64,000 nt of DNA from assembly GCA_039026375.1 (NCBI GenBank), contig JBCCML010000007.1, positions 62,001-126,000 of the forward strand, read 5' to 3'. A model generated the notes under the pieces. That model made no database searches, was not told the DNA's origin, and was given only the letters and a program-made list of their open reading frames with translations. Positions 16,954 through 26,800 of the stretch are shown here, piece after piece. This DNA is from Thermohalobaculum sp039026375 (lineage in GTDB: Bacteria; Pseudomonadota; Alphaproteobacteria; Rhodobacterales; Rhodobacteraceae). Numbering within the stretch: the first letter of the stretch is position 1; every line of letters starts with the position of its first letter. The translations under genes and the position numbers were made by a program.

Positions 16954-17746
16954 GGGTCCCTCCGCTTAAACGGCCAATCTTGGCCTGTTTGGGGCTGTTC
17001 GCCCCTCGCTTGGTTGTCATCCACTGCCAAAGCAGGCTGTCCCGAACGGGCAGGATCATAAGCCAGTGCTCTAGCAGTGCCAGGTAAGTGAGTGTCGCAA
17101 CGAGCGTGCTGCCGATTTCGACGCCGGTCCAGGCCGGCGCGGCCAAGGCAATTCCAACCCAGTGGGCCGTTGCCAAGGTCAATGCCGTGATCGAGAACGG
17201 GAACAGTAAGTTCATGCGCCGTTTGGCAAAATACGATCTCAGGTGCGAAACCTGTCGCGGCAACATCTCGTCAGTGAAGTTCGGCACACCCAGATAGATA
17301 TTCAGCTTTGCCGAGATACGGGCGACGAAAAGCGTGACGAAGCACCACAGGCCAGTCTGGTTTGGGCTGTTCCAAAGCAGGACCATGAAGCCCAGCGCAA
17401 CGCAGAACACCGCGATCTCGTGGTGAGATACGGTGTTCCATGCCGCTCTGAAATGCTGGCTGCCGTCCAGACCTTTCGGGCAGTCGGCCCGGTTCGGGCC
17501 CGTTATGACGCCGGTGAGAAAGGCCAGCTCGAACCAGCCCCAGACCGAGATTGCAGCCGCGAAGCCGACGAAAGCGGCTTCGACCGTCTCAAACTGCGCC
17601 GCATGCACCACAGTCCATGCGGCCCAGCCAGCCAGCGGGGCAGATGCCCAAACCGTTGTCCTGCCCGCCCCTTTTCCAATCAGCAACAAGATCGCGCCGG
17701 TAGAGAACCACCAGATGAAAAGGGTTGCGAGGACAGCCAGCGTCAC
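16943..17746 (-). CDS. puhE: Photosynthetic complex putative assembly protein PuhE
   Basis: 267-aa membrane protein with about six to seven hydrophobic segments starting at residue 5 (AVLATLFIWWFSTGAILLL). It matches the PuhE family (DUF3623): conserved central HHEIAVFCVALGF, FWGFVTLF-like LWCFVTLFVARISAKLNIYLGVPNF, and FAKRRMNLLFPFS. PuhE affects bacteriochlorophyll levels and RC-LH1 assembly in Rhodobacter; its biochemical activity is unclear. It lies directly after acsF with 4 nt between them and overlaps hemA. Confidence 0.93.
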   Translation of the reverse strand: MTLAVLATLFIWWFSTGAILLLIGKGAGRTTVWASAPLAGWAAWTVVHAAQFETVEAAFVGFAAAISVWGWFELAFLTGVITGPNRADCPKGLDGSQHFRAAWNTVSHHEIAVFCVALGFMVLLWNSPNQTGLWCFVTLFVARISAKLNIYLGVPNFTDEMLPRQVSHLRSYFAKRRMNLLFPFSITALTLATAHWVGIALAAPAWTGVEIGSTLVATLTYLALLEHWLMILPVRDSLLWQWMTTKRGANSPKQAKIGRLSGGTHGL

Positions 17747-17750
17747 GAGA

Positions 17751-18878
17751 TCACCAGACCGGTTCGAGACGCGACGATGCCGGCGGCGCGTTGTCCTTGA
17801 CCGGCAGGAAGTAGATCCGCGTGAACACGGCCGCGGCCCGGGCGCTCAGGCCCATGCGCCGGATCCAGCCCATCGCACCGCCCTGTTCACGGGCTTCCTC
17901 GATCGCGGCATTGATCCGGTACATCCGGTCACACAGTTTCCAGAAGGCCGGATTGTCGAGATCCAGTTCCACTGGGAAGCACTGCTTCGAGATCTCGGAC
18001 GTTAGCCGCAGCACTTGCTCGTCGTACCAGTCGATGTCGACGCCTAATTCCTGGTGGAAGCGCGGGCGGTGATGGTCGCGGATCCACATGGTCACGAACA
18101 CCGCGACCAGGAAGAACCGGATCCAGTACTTGTTTAAACCTTCCAAGGTGCCTTTCTCGGCCCGCATCAGCAGCGCGAACGCTTCGCCGTGTCGGAACTC
18201 GTCGTTGCACCACTCCTCGAACCACTTGAAGATCGGGTGGAAGCGATGTTCGGGGTTGCGCTGCAGGTGCCGGAAGATTGTGATGTAGCGGGCGTAGCCG
18301 ATCTTCTCGGACAGATACGTCGCGTAGTAGATGAACTTTGGACGGAAGTAGGTGTACTTCTTCTTCTGGGTCAGGAAGCCCAGATTGACCCGAATGCCAG
18401 CCTCTCTAAGGGCATCGTTGATGAAGCCGGCATGGCGCGCTTCGTCCCGGGCCATCAGATGGAACAGGTTGGTGACGTCGTGGTTGGCTCCGCGACGCTT
18501 CATCTCCTTGTAGAGCACGCAGCCTGAAAACTCGGCGGTGCAGGAAGACACCAGAAAGTCGATGAACTCCTTCTTGAGGTAGGGGTCCATCCCTTCCCAA
18601 TCGATCTTTTCCCAATCCTCGTTCTTCTTGAAGTGGCCTTTGTTCGGGTCCGATTCCATCTCAGCGATCAGCGCATCCCACTCCTCGCGCACCGGGCTGA
18701 CATCCAAGGCATCCAGCGCGTCGAAGTCGGTGGTGTAAAAGCGGGGCGTTAACAGGGTGTTCTGCATCGCCAGTTGAGTGGCCGCGTCCGAGTCGAACTG
18801 GGCCATCTCTTCAACGATTGCCAGTCCCTCTTCGACCGAGGTCGCATCGGCGGTGTGTTTGGGACGCTGAACGTTCAT
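17751..18878 (-). CDS. acsF: Oxygen-dependent Mg-protoporphyrin IX monomethyl ester cyclase
   Basis: Di-iron enzyme that forms ring E to give divinyl protochlorophyllide using O2. The 375-aa protein has the ferritin-like four-helix iron ligands: SSCTAEFSGCVLYKE, ARDEARHAGF near residue 165 and NDEFRHGEAF near 240, as expected for AcsF. The stop/start overlap with bciE upstream is 4 nt, so the cyclase catalytic and auxiliary subunits are coupled. No oxygen-independent bchE is in the window, which fits an aerobic phototroph. Confidence 0.97.
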   Translation of the reverse strand: MNVQRPKHTADATSVEEGLAIVEEMAQFDSDAATQLAMQNTLLTPRFYTTDFDALDALDVSPVREEWDALIAEMESDPNKGHFKKNEDWEKIDWEGMDPYLKKEFIDFLVSSCTAEFSGCVLYKEMKRRGANHDVTNLFHLMARDEARHAGFINDALREAGIRVNLGFLTQKKKYTYFRPKFIYYATYLSEKIGYARYITIFRHLQRNPEHRFHPIFKWFEEWCNDEFRHGEAFALLMRAEKGTLEGLNKYWIRFFLVAVFVTMWIRDHHRPRFHQELGVDIDWYDEQVLRLTSEISKQCFPVELDLDNPAFWKLCDRMYRINAAIEEAREQGGAMGWIRRMGLSARAAAVFTRIYFLPVKDNAPPASSRLEPVW

Positions 18879-19171
18879 AGCCGTGCCTCCTCGGAGAAGC
18901 TGAATTCGCAGAGTTCCATGACCTCAAAGTCGCCCGTCAGGCGCGTCCAAAGCTGTTCCAGACGGCTTGCGCGGATGATCGTGGCGGTGCGATCCTCGCT
19001 GACGATCTCGCCGAAAGGCGCCATGATCTCGGGCCCTTCGACAAGAACTTCGTCACCGGGATAGACCACGGCTCCGTTGTTGAAGCGCACGTGGGCATGC
19101 AGGCTCTCGAAGCAATGCGAGATCTCGACCGTGCAGGGTGCCGACTCGCGTTCTCGGGTAAACATTCCCAT
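18875..19171 (-). CDS. bciE: Cyclase auxiliary subunit BciE
   Basis: 98-aa protein starting MGMFTRERE; the frame is open to 19216 but the 19171 ATG has GGAGG 6-7 nt upstream. Landmarks: CTVEISHCFESLHAHVRF, VVYPGDEVLVEGPEI, APFGEIV, LEQLWTRLTGDFEVMELCEFSF. By position and sequence it corresponds to the small protein (BciE) shown in Rhodobacter sphaeroides to be required by the alphaproteobacterial AcsF cyclase. No membrane segment. ATGA overlap with acsF. The gene name is from memory of that family and position, not a search. Confidence 0.75.
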   Translation of the reverse strand: MGMFTRERESAPCTVEISHCFESLHAHVRFNNGAVVYPGDEVLVEGPEIMAPFGEIVSEDRTATIIRASRLEQLWTRLTGDFEVMELCEFSFSEEARL

Positions 19172-19219
19172 TTCAGTCCTCCGTTGGCGTTGTGTCGTCT
19201 CGTTCTTCGTTTTCATTGA

Positions 19220-19232
19220 GCCGCTTTGCGGC
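19220..19232. repeat. Small hairpin between puhB and bciE
   Basis: GCCGC-TTT-GCGGC perfect stem within the 111-nt puhB-bciE gap. No T-run follows on the minus strand. It may set differential expression within the operon. Nothing else is visible in this gap, which is where puhC would be expected. Confidence 0.5.
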
Positions 19233-19282
19233 CGGTTGGTCGTTGTTCTATGTCAATTACGTCTTTGCTTTCTGTGGGGTGC

Positions 19283-19975
19283 TTACTCCGCTGGGACCAG
19301 GTTGCCGGATGGTTGACTCGGGTCGCAGCGCTCGACGGCAGCTTGGGCATGCAGGGCCACCAGATTGGCGACGTCTTCTGCATTCGGCAGCGAGCGGAAC
19401 GCCGGCTGGGTATCGCGCATGCGCCAGGGGCGCACATGGGGCCATAGCGCGAAGTAGGATAGGCGCGGTTGGCCGAGCAGATCGAAGGCGACCGTGCCGC
19501 TGCAGTCCGGTGACAGGGCCAGGTCGGCTGCTCGGATCCAGCGATAGGGCAGGTTCACAGTCACCGTCAGTGCCGCCCCGACGCGCATGGCGATCCGCCG
19601 ATTGGTCACGGTATAGACCGCAGAGCGCGCCATAACCCAAGCAGAGCCCAACAAGACCCCGGCCAAGACCAGGCCCATTCCGAGCGGGATGGCACCAGAT
19701 TCCAGTGCCTCCCAAGGATCAGCACGTTCCCATCCGGCTGTGCCGCGCCACAGAGCAAGCAGGGCAAAACAGCCCAGCACCCAACGCATCAGCAGCGCGT
19801 CGCGCGCCAGGGCCCACGCCGATGGGCGCCCCTGCCAGAGCACCTGCTCACCTTCAGGCGGCAGTTCTGGCAAGCCTTCGATCGGCTCTGGCGGTTGGAT
19901 GTCTTCTTCGTCTGCCACTTGCATCTCGCTGGTGATTGGATATCTGGGGCGGTCAGCACCGCCCCAGTAACTCAT
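19283..19975 (-). CDS. puhB: Photosynthetic complex assembly protein PuhB
   Basis: 230-aa membrane protein; PuhB is a dimeric reaction-centre assembly factor. An N-terminal soluble stretch ends in LPPEGEQVLWQGRPSAWALA, followed by two hydrophobic segments (about 70-85 and 100-125) and a bacterial PH-like domain (VYTVTNRRIAMRVGAAL, PYRWIRAADL, LLGQPRLSYFALWPHVRPW). The ATG overlaps the puhA stop by 4 nt. Normally puhC follows; here 111 nt and then bciE follow. Confidence 0.92.
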   Translation of the reverse strand: MSYWGGADRPRYPITSEMQVADEEDIQPPEPIEGLPELPPEGEQVLWQGRPSAWALARDALLMRWVLGCFALLALWRGTAGWERADPWEALESGAIPLGMGLVLAGVLLGSAWVMARSAVYTVTNRRIAMRVGAALTVTVNLPYRWIRAADLALSPDCSGTVAFDLLGQPRLSYFALWPHVRPWRMRDTQPAFRSLPNAEDVANLVALHAQAAVERCDPSQPSGNLVPAE

Positions 19976-20748
19976 TGAATCTGCGGTTCCAGGCGATCGG
20001 GGCTGGCGTACAGCTTACCACCGCAGTAGTAGCCGCAGATCTTGTCTTCCTCGAGCAAGGTCACTTCGTCTGGCTTCGCCGTGGTAGGCACCCCAGGGAA
20101 GTTGTGCGCGTAGAGAGAGTGGACCTTTACGTACCGGTCGCCCGTAACCTTAAGCAGCGTGATCGGGATCAGTCGCTTGCCGCCACCGTCAACCAGTTCG
20201 AACTCAAGGTAACGAACCAGTTGCTCGGGTACGTCGACCCAAAGATCCGTGACAGTTCCGACCTGTTTGCGATCGTGGCTGACCACTGGCATGCCGCGGG
20301 CGTCCATACCAGCGGAGATGTGGTAGTCACCCAGCATCGCCAGTGGCCGGATCTTCACATGGCCATGTCCGTCCAATTCCGGCACATCCTGGCGCATCGC
20401 ATAGGATGCTGGCCCCACACCGTCGGCAAGTGGATCGCCAGTGGGCACGAAGGGTGCACCGTTCGAGACCGAGGTCTGCGCCAAGGCAATTGGTCGGTCA
20501 TCCTGCTTATCGTTGTTGGGATATGTGCGCTCGCCCCGCCCATGAGGCAATTTGAAGGTTTTAGGGCTTGGTAAGCCATAGGGCCCCTGATTTGCAGCAG
20601 GCGTCCCGTCATCGTTCTCCAACGGGTAACCCTCGCGCATGTTTTCGCGCTGCAGATAGATCACAAGGCCGGCAAAGAACGCCCAGAACAGGTACAGACT
20701 GACCAAAGCCAAATCTATCCGTCCGACGATCACTGCTTCTTCGATCAT
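19972..20748 (-). CDS. puhA: Photosynthetic reaction centre H subunit
   Basis: 258 aa, the normal PuhA size. One N-terminal transmembrane helix (ALVSLYLFWAFFAGLVIYL, residues 13-31) then a basic/amphipathic junction RENMREGYPLE, and a cytoplasmic PRC-barrel domain with PKTFKLPHGRG, GDPLADGVGPASYA, VVSHDRKQVGTVTDLWVD and the C-terminal DKICGYYCGGKLYA. It caps the L/M core and is needed for quinone protonation. It is the distal part of the bchF-lhaA superoperon, 24 nt after lhaA. Its presence makes the absence of pufL/pufM in the window more striking. Confidence 0.98.
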   Translation of the reverse strand: MIEEAVIVGRIDLALVSLYLFWAFFAGLVIYLQRENMREGYPLENDDGTPAANQGPYGLPSPKTFKLPHGRGERTYPNNDKQDDRPIALAQTSVSNGAPFVPTGDPLADGVGPASYAMRQDVPELDGHGHVKIRPLAMLGDYHISAGMDARGMPVVSHDRKQVGTVTDLWVDVPEQLVRYLEFELVDGGGKRLIPITLLKVTGDRYVKVHSLYAHNFPGVPTTAKPDEVTLLEEDKICGYYCGGKLYASPDRLEPQIQ

Positions 20749-20772
20749 TGCGGTTCTCCTTTCTCCGCGGGA

Positions 20773-22215
20773 TTAGGCTGGCAGATCGGCAAGACCCAGC
20801 TTGCCACGATGTGCCGATGTTTCAGGGGCCGATAGGCGCTGGCGTCTGACCAGCGGGCCCAGGGCCATGAGGGTGTAGAAGAGCAAGGCCAACTCCAGGT
20901 GATAGACAGCCGAGTAGCCAATGTTCGGGTCAGACAAAGCGTCGCCCAACCACCCGGCTTCGGCCCAGTGGCCAACCACGTCACGCAATCCCCCGCCGAT
21001 GGCGATGCCCAGGCCCGCAGCCGTTGCTTGGGCTGCACCCCAGGCGCCCAGCGCCAGACCGCGCCCGGCTTTCTCGCCAACGGGCATGGTCATAGCGGCT
21101 GTCAACGTCGCCACCGCGAATAGCCCACCGCCAAGGCCGATCAGCGCCGTGCCGGTGAAGAACAATGGGGCCGAGGCGACCGGGGAGGACATGATGACGG
21201 CCGAGAACGCGGCCAGTCCGATCACCAGTCCGCGTGCGCACATCGCGTAGGGGTTTAGACCTCTGGCGAGCCACCGCGCGGCCAACCCGAACCCGACCAG
21301 GGATCCGACGGCCCATGCGGCGGTCAGAAGTGTGGTTGCCGAGACGGAAAGCCCCAAAACCTCACCGCCATATGGCTCCAGCAGAACGTCCTGCATCTGG
21401 AACGCCATAGTGCCCAGGAAGACCACTGCCAGCAGCCGCCCGGCCTGACCGCCCGCGCCGAAATCGGCCCAGGCGTCGCTGAAGGCAGGTCGAGGTGCGG
21501 CACGCTCGGCGGCGCTCATCGGTTTGACGCGCTCTTGGCGCCACAATGCGATGAGGTTCAAAACGACTGTAACGACCGCGGTGCCCTGTACGACCTGGAT
21601 TAGCCGCATCGCGGAGAAATCGGCCAATAGCCAGCCGATCACCACTGCCGAGACGCCCATACCAACCAGGAACATGACGTACAGAAGCGCGACCACCCGG
21701 GGGCGCGTCTCCTCGCTGGCCAGATCACTTGCCAGGGCCAGACCAGCTGTCTGCGTCATGTGCAGGCCAAGACCGGTCATCAGGAACGCCAGCGCCGCCA
21801 GACCTTCCCCCGCAAAGGGGATTTGGTGCACCGCATCCCCTGACAGGACTAGAAGGGCAAAGGGCATGATGGCCAAACCGCCCATCTGCCAGAGCGATCC
21901 AAACCAGATGTAGGGCGCCCGCCGCCAGCCGATCGCGCTGCGATAGGAATCTGACCGGAAGCCCAGGATCGTGCGGAAGGGGGCAATCAGTACGGGCAAT
22001 GCGACCATCGCCGCCACCAGCCACGTTGCCACGCCAAGCTCGACGATCATCACCCGGTTGAGCGTGCCCAAAAGCATCACGGTCGCCATGCCGACCGAGA
22101 CCTGGAACAGCGAAAGTCTGAGGATCTGGCTCAAAGGAAAGCCCTCGCTGCCTGCGTCCGCGAAGGGCAGGTAACGTGCGCCGATGCGCTTGAGGGTTTC
22201 CTTGGGAATGATCAC
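20773..22215 (-). CDS. lhaA: LH1 assembly protein LhaA (PucC-family MFS)
   Basis: 480-aa, about twelve membrane segments. PucC/LhaA family landmarks: LRLSLFQVSVGMATVMLLGT with TLNRVMIVELG after it, RSAIGWRRAPYIWFGSLWQ, and FQMQDVLLEPYGGEVLGLSV. LhaA helps assemble light-harvesting complex 1 in the inner membrane, probably delivering bacteriochlorophyll. Its ATG overlaps the bchM stop. It precedes puhA in the usual Rhodobacteraceae order. A PucC for LH2 is an alternative reading, but no puc genes are visible and the location is that of lhaA. Confidence 0.93.
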   Translation of the reverse strand: MIIPKETLKRIGARYLPFADAGSEGFPLSQILRLSLFQVSVGMATVMLLGTLNRVMIVELGVATWLVAAMVALPVLIAPFRTILGFRSDSYRSAIGWRRAPYIWFGSLWQMGGLAIMPFALLVLSGDAVHQIPFAGEGLAALAFLMTGLGLHMTQTAGLALASDLASEETRPRVVALLYVMFLVGMGVSAVVIGWLLADFSAMRLIQVVQGTAVVTVVLNLIALWRQERVKPMSAAERAAPRPAFSDAWADFGAGGQAGRLLAVVFLGTMAFQMQDVLLEPYGGEVLGLSVSATTLLTAAWAVGSLVGFGLAARWLARGLNPYAMCARGLVIGLAAFSAVIMSSPVASAPLFFTGTALIGLGGGLFAVATLTAAMTMPVGEKAGRGLALGAWGAAQATAAGLGIAIGGGLRDVVGHWAEAGWLGDALSDPNIGYSAVYHLELALLFYTLMALGPLVRRQRLSAPETSAHRGKLGLADLPA

Positions 22216-22904
22216 CGGCGCAGTTCCTGGGCTTGGCTGATGTAGAAGCCGCGGCTCACCTGTTGGGAGGGCGGCATCTTCCAGCGCTGAAGATCGGGTG
22301 CCGCATCGATCATGTGCCGCAGTCGACGCTCATTAATCGGTTGGATCGCTGGGGAGCGGTCGGACCGTGGGAACAGTTTTCCGACCATATGCATTGCGCT
22401 CAGCATCGCGGTGCGCGGCGCCACAGTGAAGACGATCGAGTGCGCGGTGCGCTCGGCAAGACGCGTCAACGCGTTTACGATGTCGCCAGGCCCGTAATGG
22501 ATCAGGCTGTCCATCGCGATGACATGGTCGAACTTGCCGAGGCTGGGGTCCAACATATCCCCGGCGCGATAGTCTATGTAAGGCTGCAGCGCGTCAGGCG
22601 TACGGGACCGTGCAACCCCCAACAAGTTGGGTGAGATGTCGACAGCGACCACCTCGGCGCCACGCCGTGCCAACTCGGCCGATACCTGCCCGACGCCGCA
22701 GCCGGCATCCAAGACGCGCCGACCGCTGAGATCCTTAGGTAGCCGTCCCAACAGGATCGCCCGCATGTCGTCCCGCCCGGCCCGGACGGTCTGGCGGATC
22801 TTTGAGACCGGCGCGTCCGATGTCAGCCGCGCCCAGGTGTCAGAGGCGGTGCCATCGAAGTACGCTTCCAGCTTCGTTCGCGTATGGTCGTAGGTGTCGC
22901 TCAC
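22212..22904 (-). CDS. bchM: Mg-protoporphyrin IX O-methyltransferase
   Basis: 230-aa SAM-dependent enzyme that methylates the ring-C propionate of Mg-protoporphyrin IX. SAM motif I is VLDAGCGVGQVSAELARRGA near residue 65, with VAVDIS after it; FDHVIAMDSLIHYG near 125; and the family C-terminal SRGFYISQAQELR. It sits 12 nt after bchL and overlaps lhaA by 4 nt. Substrate is supplied by BchH, encoded two genes upstream. Confidence 0.96.
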   Translation of the reverse strand: MSDTYDHTRTKLEAYFDGTASDTWARLTSDAPVSKIRQTVRAGRDDMRAILLGRLPKDLSGRRVLDAGCGVGQVSAELARRGAEVVAVDISPNLLGVARSRTPDALQPYIDYRAGDMLDPSLGKFDHVIAMDSLIHYGPGDIVNALTRLAERTAHSIVFTVAPRTAMLSAMHMVGKLFPRSDRSPAIQPINERRLRHMIDAAPDLQRWKMPPSQQVSRGFYISQAQELRR

Positions 22905-22916
22905 GCCGCGCGCCCC

Positions 22917-23840
22917 TCAGTCAAAGCCCAACAGTTCGAAGATGTCGCGGTCTTCCATTGGCGCAGGCGCCAAAGGCTCGGTCCCGTTCCAAAGCGTCTC
23001 GGCGAGACGGATGTATTCCTTCTGGACATAGGCGATGTCTTCTTCATCGGGCATCTCGAAGACGGTGCACTTCTTCAGGCGGCTGCGCCGAATGGCATCG
23101 ACATCGGGCATATGCGCGACGCGGCGGAAGCCCACCGTATTGCAGTACTTGTCGACCTGATCCGTGTCCTTGGAGCGGTTGGCGACACAGCCTGCCAGGC
23201 GGACCTGATAGTTTTTCGACTTCGCGCCGACCGCCGCGATGATCCTGTTCATGGCGTAGATCGAATCGAAGTCGTTGGCGGTCACGACCACAGCCCGGTC
23301 GGCGTGTTGCAGCGGCGCCGCAAAGCCACCGCACACAACGTCGCCAAGGACGTCGAAGATCACCACATCAGTGTCGTCCAACAGGTGGTGGGCTTTCAAC
23401 AATTTGACCGTCTGGCCAACGACATAGCCGCCGCACCCGGTGCCGGCGGGGGGGCCGCCGGCCTCGACGCACATCACACCATTGTAGCCTTCGTAGACAA
23501 AGTCCTGGGGCCTTAATTCCTCGGCGTGAAAGTCGACCTCCTTCAGGGTGTCGATCACCGTGGGCACCAGGCACTTCGTGAGCGTGAAGGTGGAGTCGTG
23601 CTTTGGATCGCACCCGATCTGCAGGACGCGCTTACCCAGCTTCGAGAAGGCTGCTGACAGGTTCGACGATGTCGTAGACTTGCCGATACCGCCCTTGCCG
23701 TAAACTGAGAACACCTTGGCGGTGTCGATCGTCGCGGTCGGATCCATGTGGACCTGGACCGAGCCTTCGCCGTCCTGGCCCATTATGTTGGGCACACCGG
23801 CGGCGCGGCGCATCAGGGTCTTATTGTCGAGGGGCGGCAT
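22917..23840 (-). CDS. bchL: Light-independent protochlorophyllide reductase, iron protein BchL
   Basis: NifH-like ATPase, homodimer bridged by a 4Fe-4S cluster, electron donor to BchNB for ring D reduction. 307 aa. P-loop VFSVYGKGGIGKSTTSSN at about residue 43, cluster cysteines in CVEAGGPPAGTGCGG and in DVVCGGFAAPLQ, switch region DPKHDSTFTL. AGGAGAG precedes the ATG. It is 10 nt after bchH. Because the enzyme is oxygen-sensitive, its use in an aerobic phototroph implies low local oxygen or protection. Confidence 0.98.
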   Translation of the reverse strand: MPPLDNKTLMRRAAGVPNIMGQDGEGSVQVHMDPTATIDTAKVFSVYGKGGIGKSTTSSNLSAAFSKLGKRVLQIGCDPKHDSTFTLTKCLVPTVIDTLKEVDFHAEELRPQDFVYEGYNGVMCVEAGGPPAGTGCGGYVVGQTVKLLKAHHLLDDTDVVIFDVLGDVVCGGFAAPLQHADRAVVVTANDFDSIYAMNRIIAAVGAKSKNYQVRLAGCVANRSKDTDQVDKYCNTVGFRRVAHMPDVDAIRRSRLKKCTVFEMPDEEDIAYVQKEYIRLAETLWNGTEPLAPAPMEDRDIFELLGFD

Positions 23841-23850
23841 GTGTCTCTCC

Positions 23851-26800
23851 TCACTCGGCGGCTACGTCGGGCAATATGCCCTCCAGCCGGTCCTCCAACT
23901 CGTCTCCTGCAGCGCGCAGGGCGGCGAGCGTTTCGTTGTCGGGGTTCCAGTAGGCGCGTTCTTGCGCTTCGATCAGGCGGTTCGCCATCCGGGCGCTGGC
24001 CTGCGGGTTCAACTCGCTCAGGCGGCGGCGCATTTCAGGGTCCAGAACAAAAGTCTCGGTAAGACGCTGATAGACCCAGGGGTCGACTTGGCCGGTCGTT
24101 GCCGACCATCCGACGCTGTTGGTCACATGCGCCTCGATTTGCCGGACGCCTTCGTGGCCGTGCTCCAGCATACCCTCGTACCATTTTGGGTTCAGCGCGC
24201 GGGTGCGGGTCTCCAATGCGACCTGTTCGGAAAGCGTCCTGACCTTGCCGTCACCGCGGGTCTGGTCGCTGATATAGACCGGGGCGTCTTTGCCGCTGGC
24301 GCGCGTGACAGCGCGGCTGATGCCGCCCAGGGTGTCGAAGTAGTGGTCGATCGTTGTCACACCCAACTCGACCGATTCCAGGTTCTGGTAGGCGAGGTCC
24401 ACTTTCGAAAGCACGGCCTGCATCAGTTCCGGCTGGGCGGCCGGATCGCCTGTGCGTCCATAGGCAAAGCACTTGCGCTTCTGGAACATGTCAGCCAGTT
24501 CGTCCTCGTCGCCCCAGGCGCCGCTGTCGACCAGTTGATTGACATTGGATCCGTAGGCGCCGTCCGCGTTCGAGAACACCCGCAGGGCCGCAGTCTCGAA
24601 GTCCATGTCGTTTTCCGCGGCATGCGTCTCTGTGTTTGCCCGGACGTGGTTTCGGTCTGCCGGCTCGTCCGCTGTGGCCGCCAGCCAAGCGGCTTCCGCC
24701 AGCATCTTGGTCTGCAACGGTAGGAGATCGCGGAAGATCCCACTCAGCGTCATCACGACATCGATCCTGGGGCGCCCAAGCTTTTCCAGTGGCAAGAGCT
24801 CTGCTCCGCAGAGACGTCCATAGCTGTCAAAGCGGGGGCGCGCGCCCATCAGTGCCATCGCTTGAGCAATCGGCCCGCCTTCGGTCTTCAGGTTGTCTGC
24901 ACCCCAGAGCACCAGTGCGACCGATCTTGGCAGCGAGTTTCCTTCGTCCAAGTGGCGCTGCAACAGGACCTCTGCCTGGCGCTGGCCGTCACTCATTGCA
25001 AACGCTGAGGGCATCCTAAACGGGTCGAATGCATGCAGGTTGCGTCCGGTCGGCAGGGCTTGGGGCGCGCGGATCAGGTCAGCACCGGGAACCGGGCGGA
25101 CGAAGCCACCCTGCAGGGCGTGCAGCAAGGCGGGGGTCTCGGTGTCCCGGGTCAGATGTTCCGCCGCTTCGGTCAGATCATGCTCGGGCAGTGCCTCGGC
25201 CATGGTTGCCAAGATATCGGCTTGTGCGGCCGGGCTGACTGGGCGACCGACGACGTGCAACCCGTGCGGTATCAGGGCTTGTTCATACTCGATCAGATCC
25301 CGCCACAGGGTGTCGATGCCATCCGGTCCATCCGCGATCTCGAAGTCCAATTCCTGCGCCTGCGCGCGGATCAACTCTGCCAAATCTGCGCGATCTGCCG
25401 CCTTTGGGTCCGTTCCACGCCAACGGTCCAGGCTGGCGCGTAAGTCTATCAGGCCCTTGTAAAGGCCCGCTTTGGCAATCGGTGGTGTCAGATGAGTGAC
25501 GGTAACTGCATTGCCGCGGCGCTTCGCCAACGCGCCCTCGGAGGGGTTGTTCATCGCGTAGAGATAAACCGATGGCAGATCCCCCATCAGGCGGTCAGGC
25601 CAGCACGTCGGCCCCAGGCCCACCTGTTTGCCCGGCATGAATTCTGTTGCCCCATGCATTCCGAAATGCAGGGCAACATGCGCACCGAAGTCTTCTCTAA
25701 GGTAGCGATAGAAGGCGCTGAACGCGTGCGTCGGGGCAAAACCCTTCTCGAACAGCAGGCGCATTGGGTCGCCCTCGTATCCGAATGCCGGTTGCACCGC
25801 GACCAAGACGTTGCCCAGCCGTTTGCCCAGGACAAAGACATGACGCCCATCGGACTGGGCCTTCCCCGGCGCCGGCCCCCAGGCCGCTTCGATTTCGTCC
25901 AGGTGAGGCTCGCGCTGGACGATATCGTCGGCTGGGATTTGTGCCGCGACATTGGCCTGCTGGCCAAACTGTTCGGCATTTCCCTTTAGAATTGCATCCC
26001 GCAGCCCGTCGACGGTCTCAGGAACATCGACCTGATACCCCTCGGCGCGCATCGCGATCAGCGTGTGCCACAAGGACTCGAACACGCTCAAATGCGCTGC
26101 AGTCCCCACCGCACCGGCATTGGGCGGGAAGCCATAGAGAACGACGGCCACCTTGCGGTCGCTGGCGGGGGTCCGGCGCAGCGCAATCTGTTTGGTAACC
26201 CGATCCGCCAGACGCTGGGCGCGTTCCGGCTCGACCCGCATTGCGCGGGTGTCGCCTTCGACCCGAGAGCGTCCGCCGTAGACGATGGGGCCCGTCGCAC
26301 CGTCGATCTCGGGGATCGCAACCATCATCGTCGCCTCGATCGGCGACAGGCCGCGTCCGCCCTCGCGCCATTCCTCCAGGTTCTGGAATTCCAGCGCATG
26401 AGCCGCCGTGTAAGGCACGTTCAACTCGGCAAGCGCTTCTTCGGCCGCCTGCGTGTCGTTGTAAGCGGGGCCGCCGACCAGGCTGAAGCCAGTCAGGCTG
26501 ACCAAAGCATCAATCGCCAGACTTCCTTCGGTGTCCTTGAAGAACGCGTCAATCGCGGGACGGGCGTCTAGGCCAGCAGCGAACGCCGGGATGACGCGCA
26601 GGCCCTTTGCCTCGAGGGCCGCGATCACGCCGTCATAATGGGCGGTGTCGCCTGCCAGGACATAGGCGCGCATGAGCAGGACACCGACGGTTGGCGGGCG
26701 CGAGCTGTCGGTTGATAGGGGGTCGCCGTCTTGCGGTACAAAGGTTGCCGCCTCTTCCGCAAACGCGTCTGCATGCGGCAGGGGCAACTCAGAAACTGCC

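Noticed and set aside
19192..19635. Plus-strand frame over the puhB-bciE junction considered as puhC
   Set aside because: Wrong strand, no membrane segment and no PuhC features; overlaps puhB antisense.
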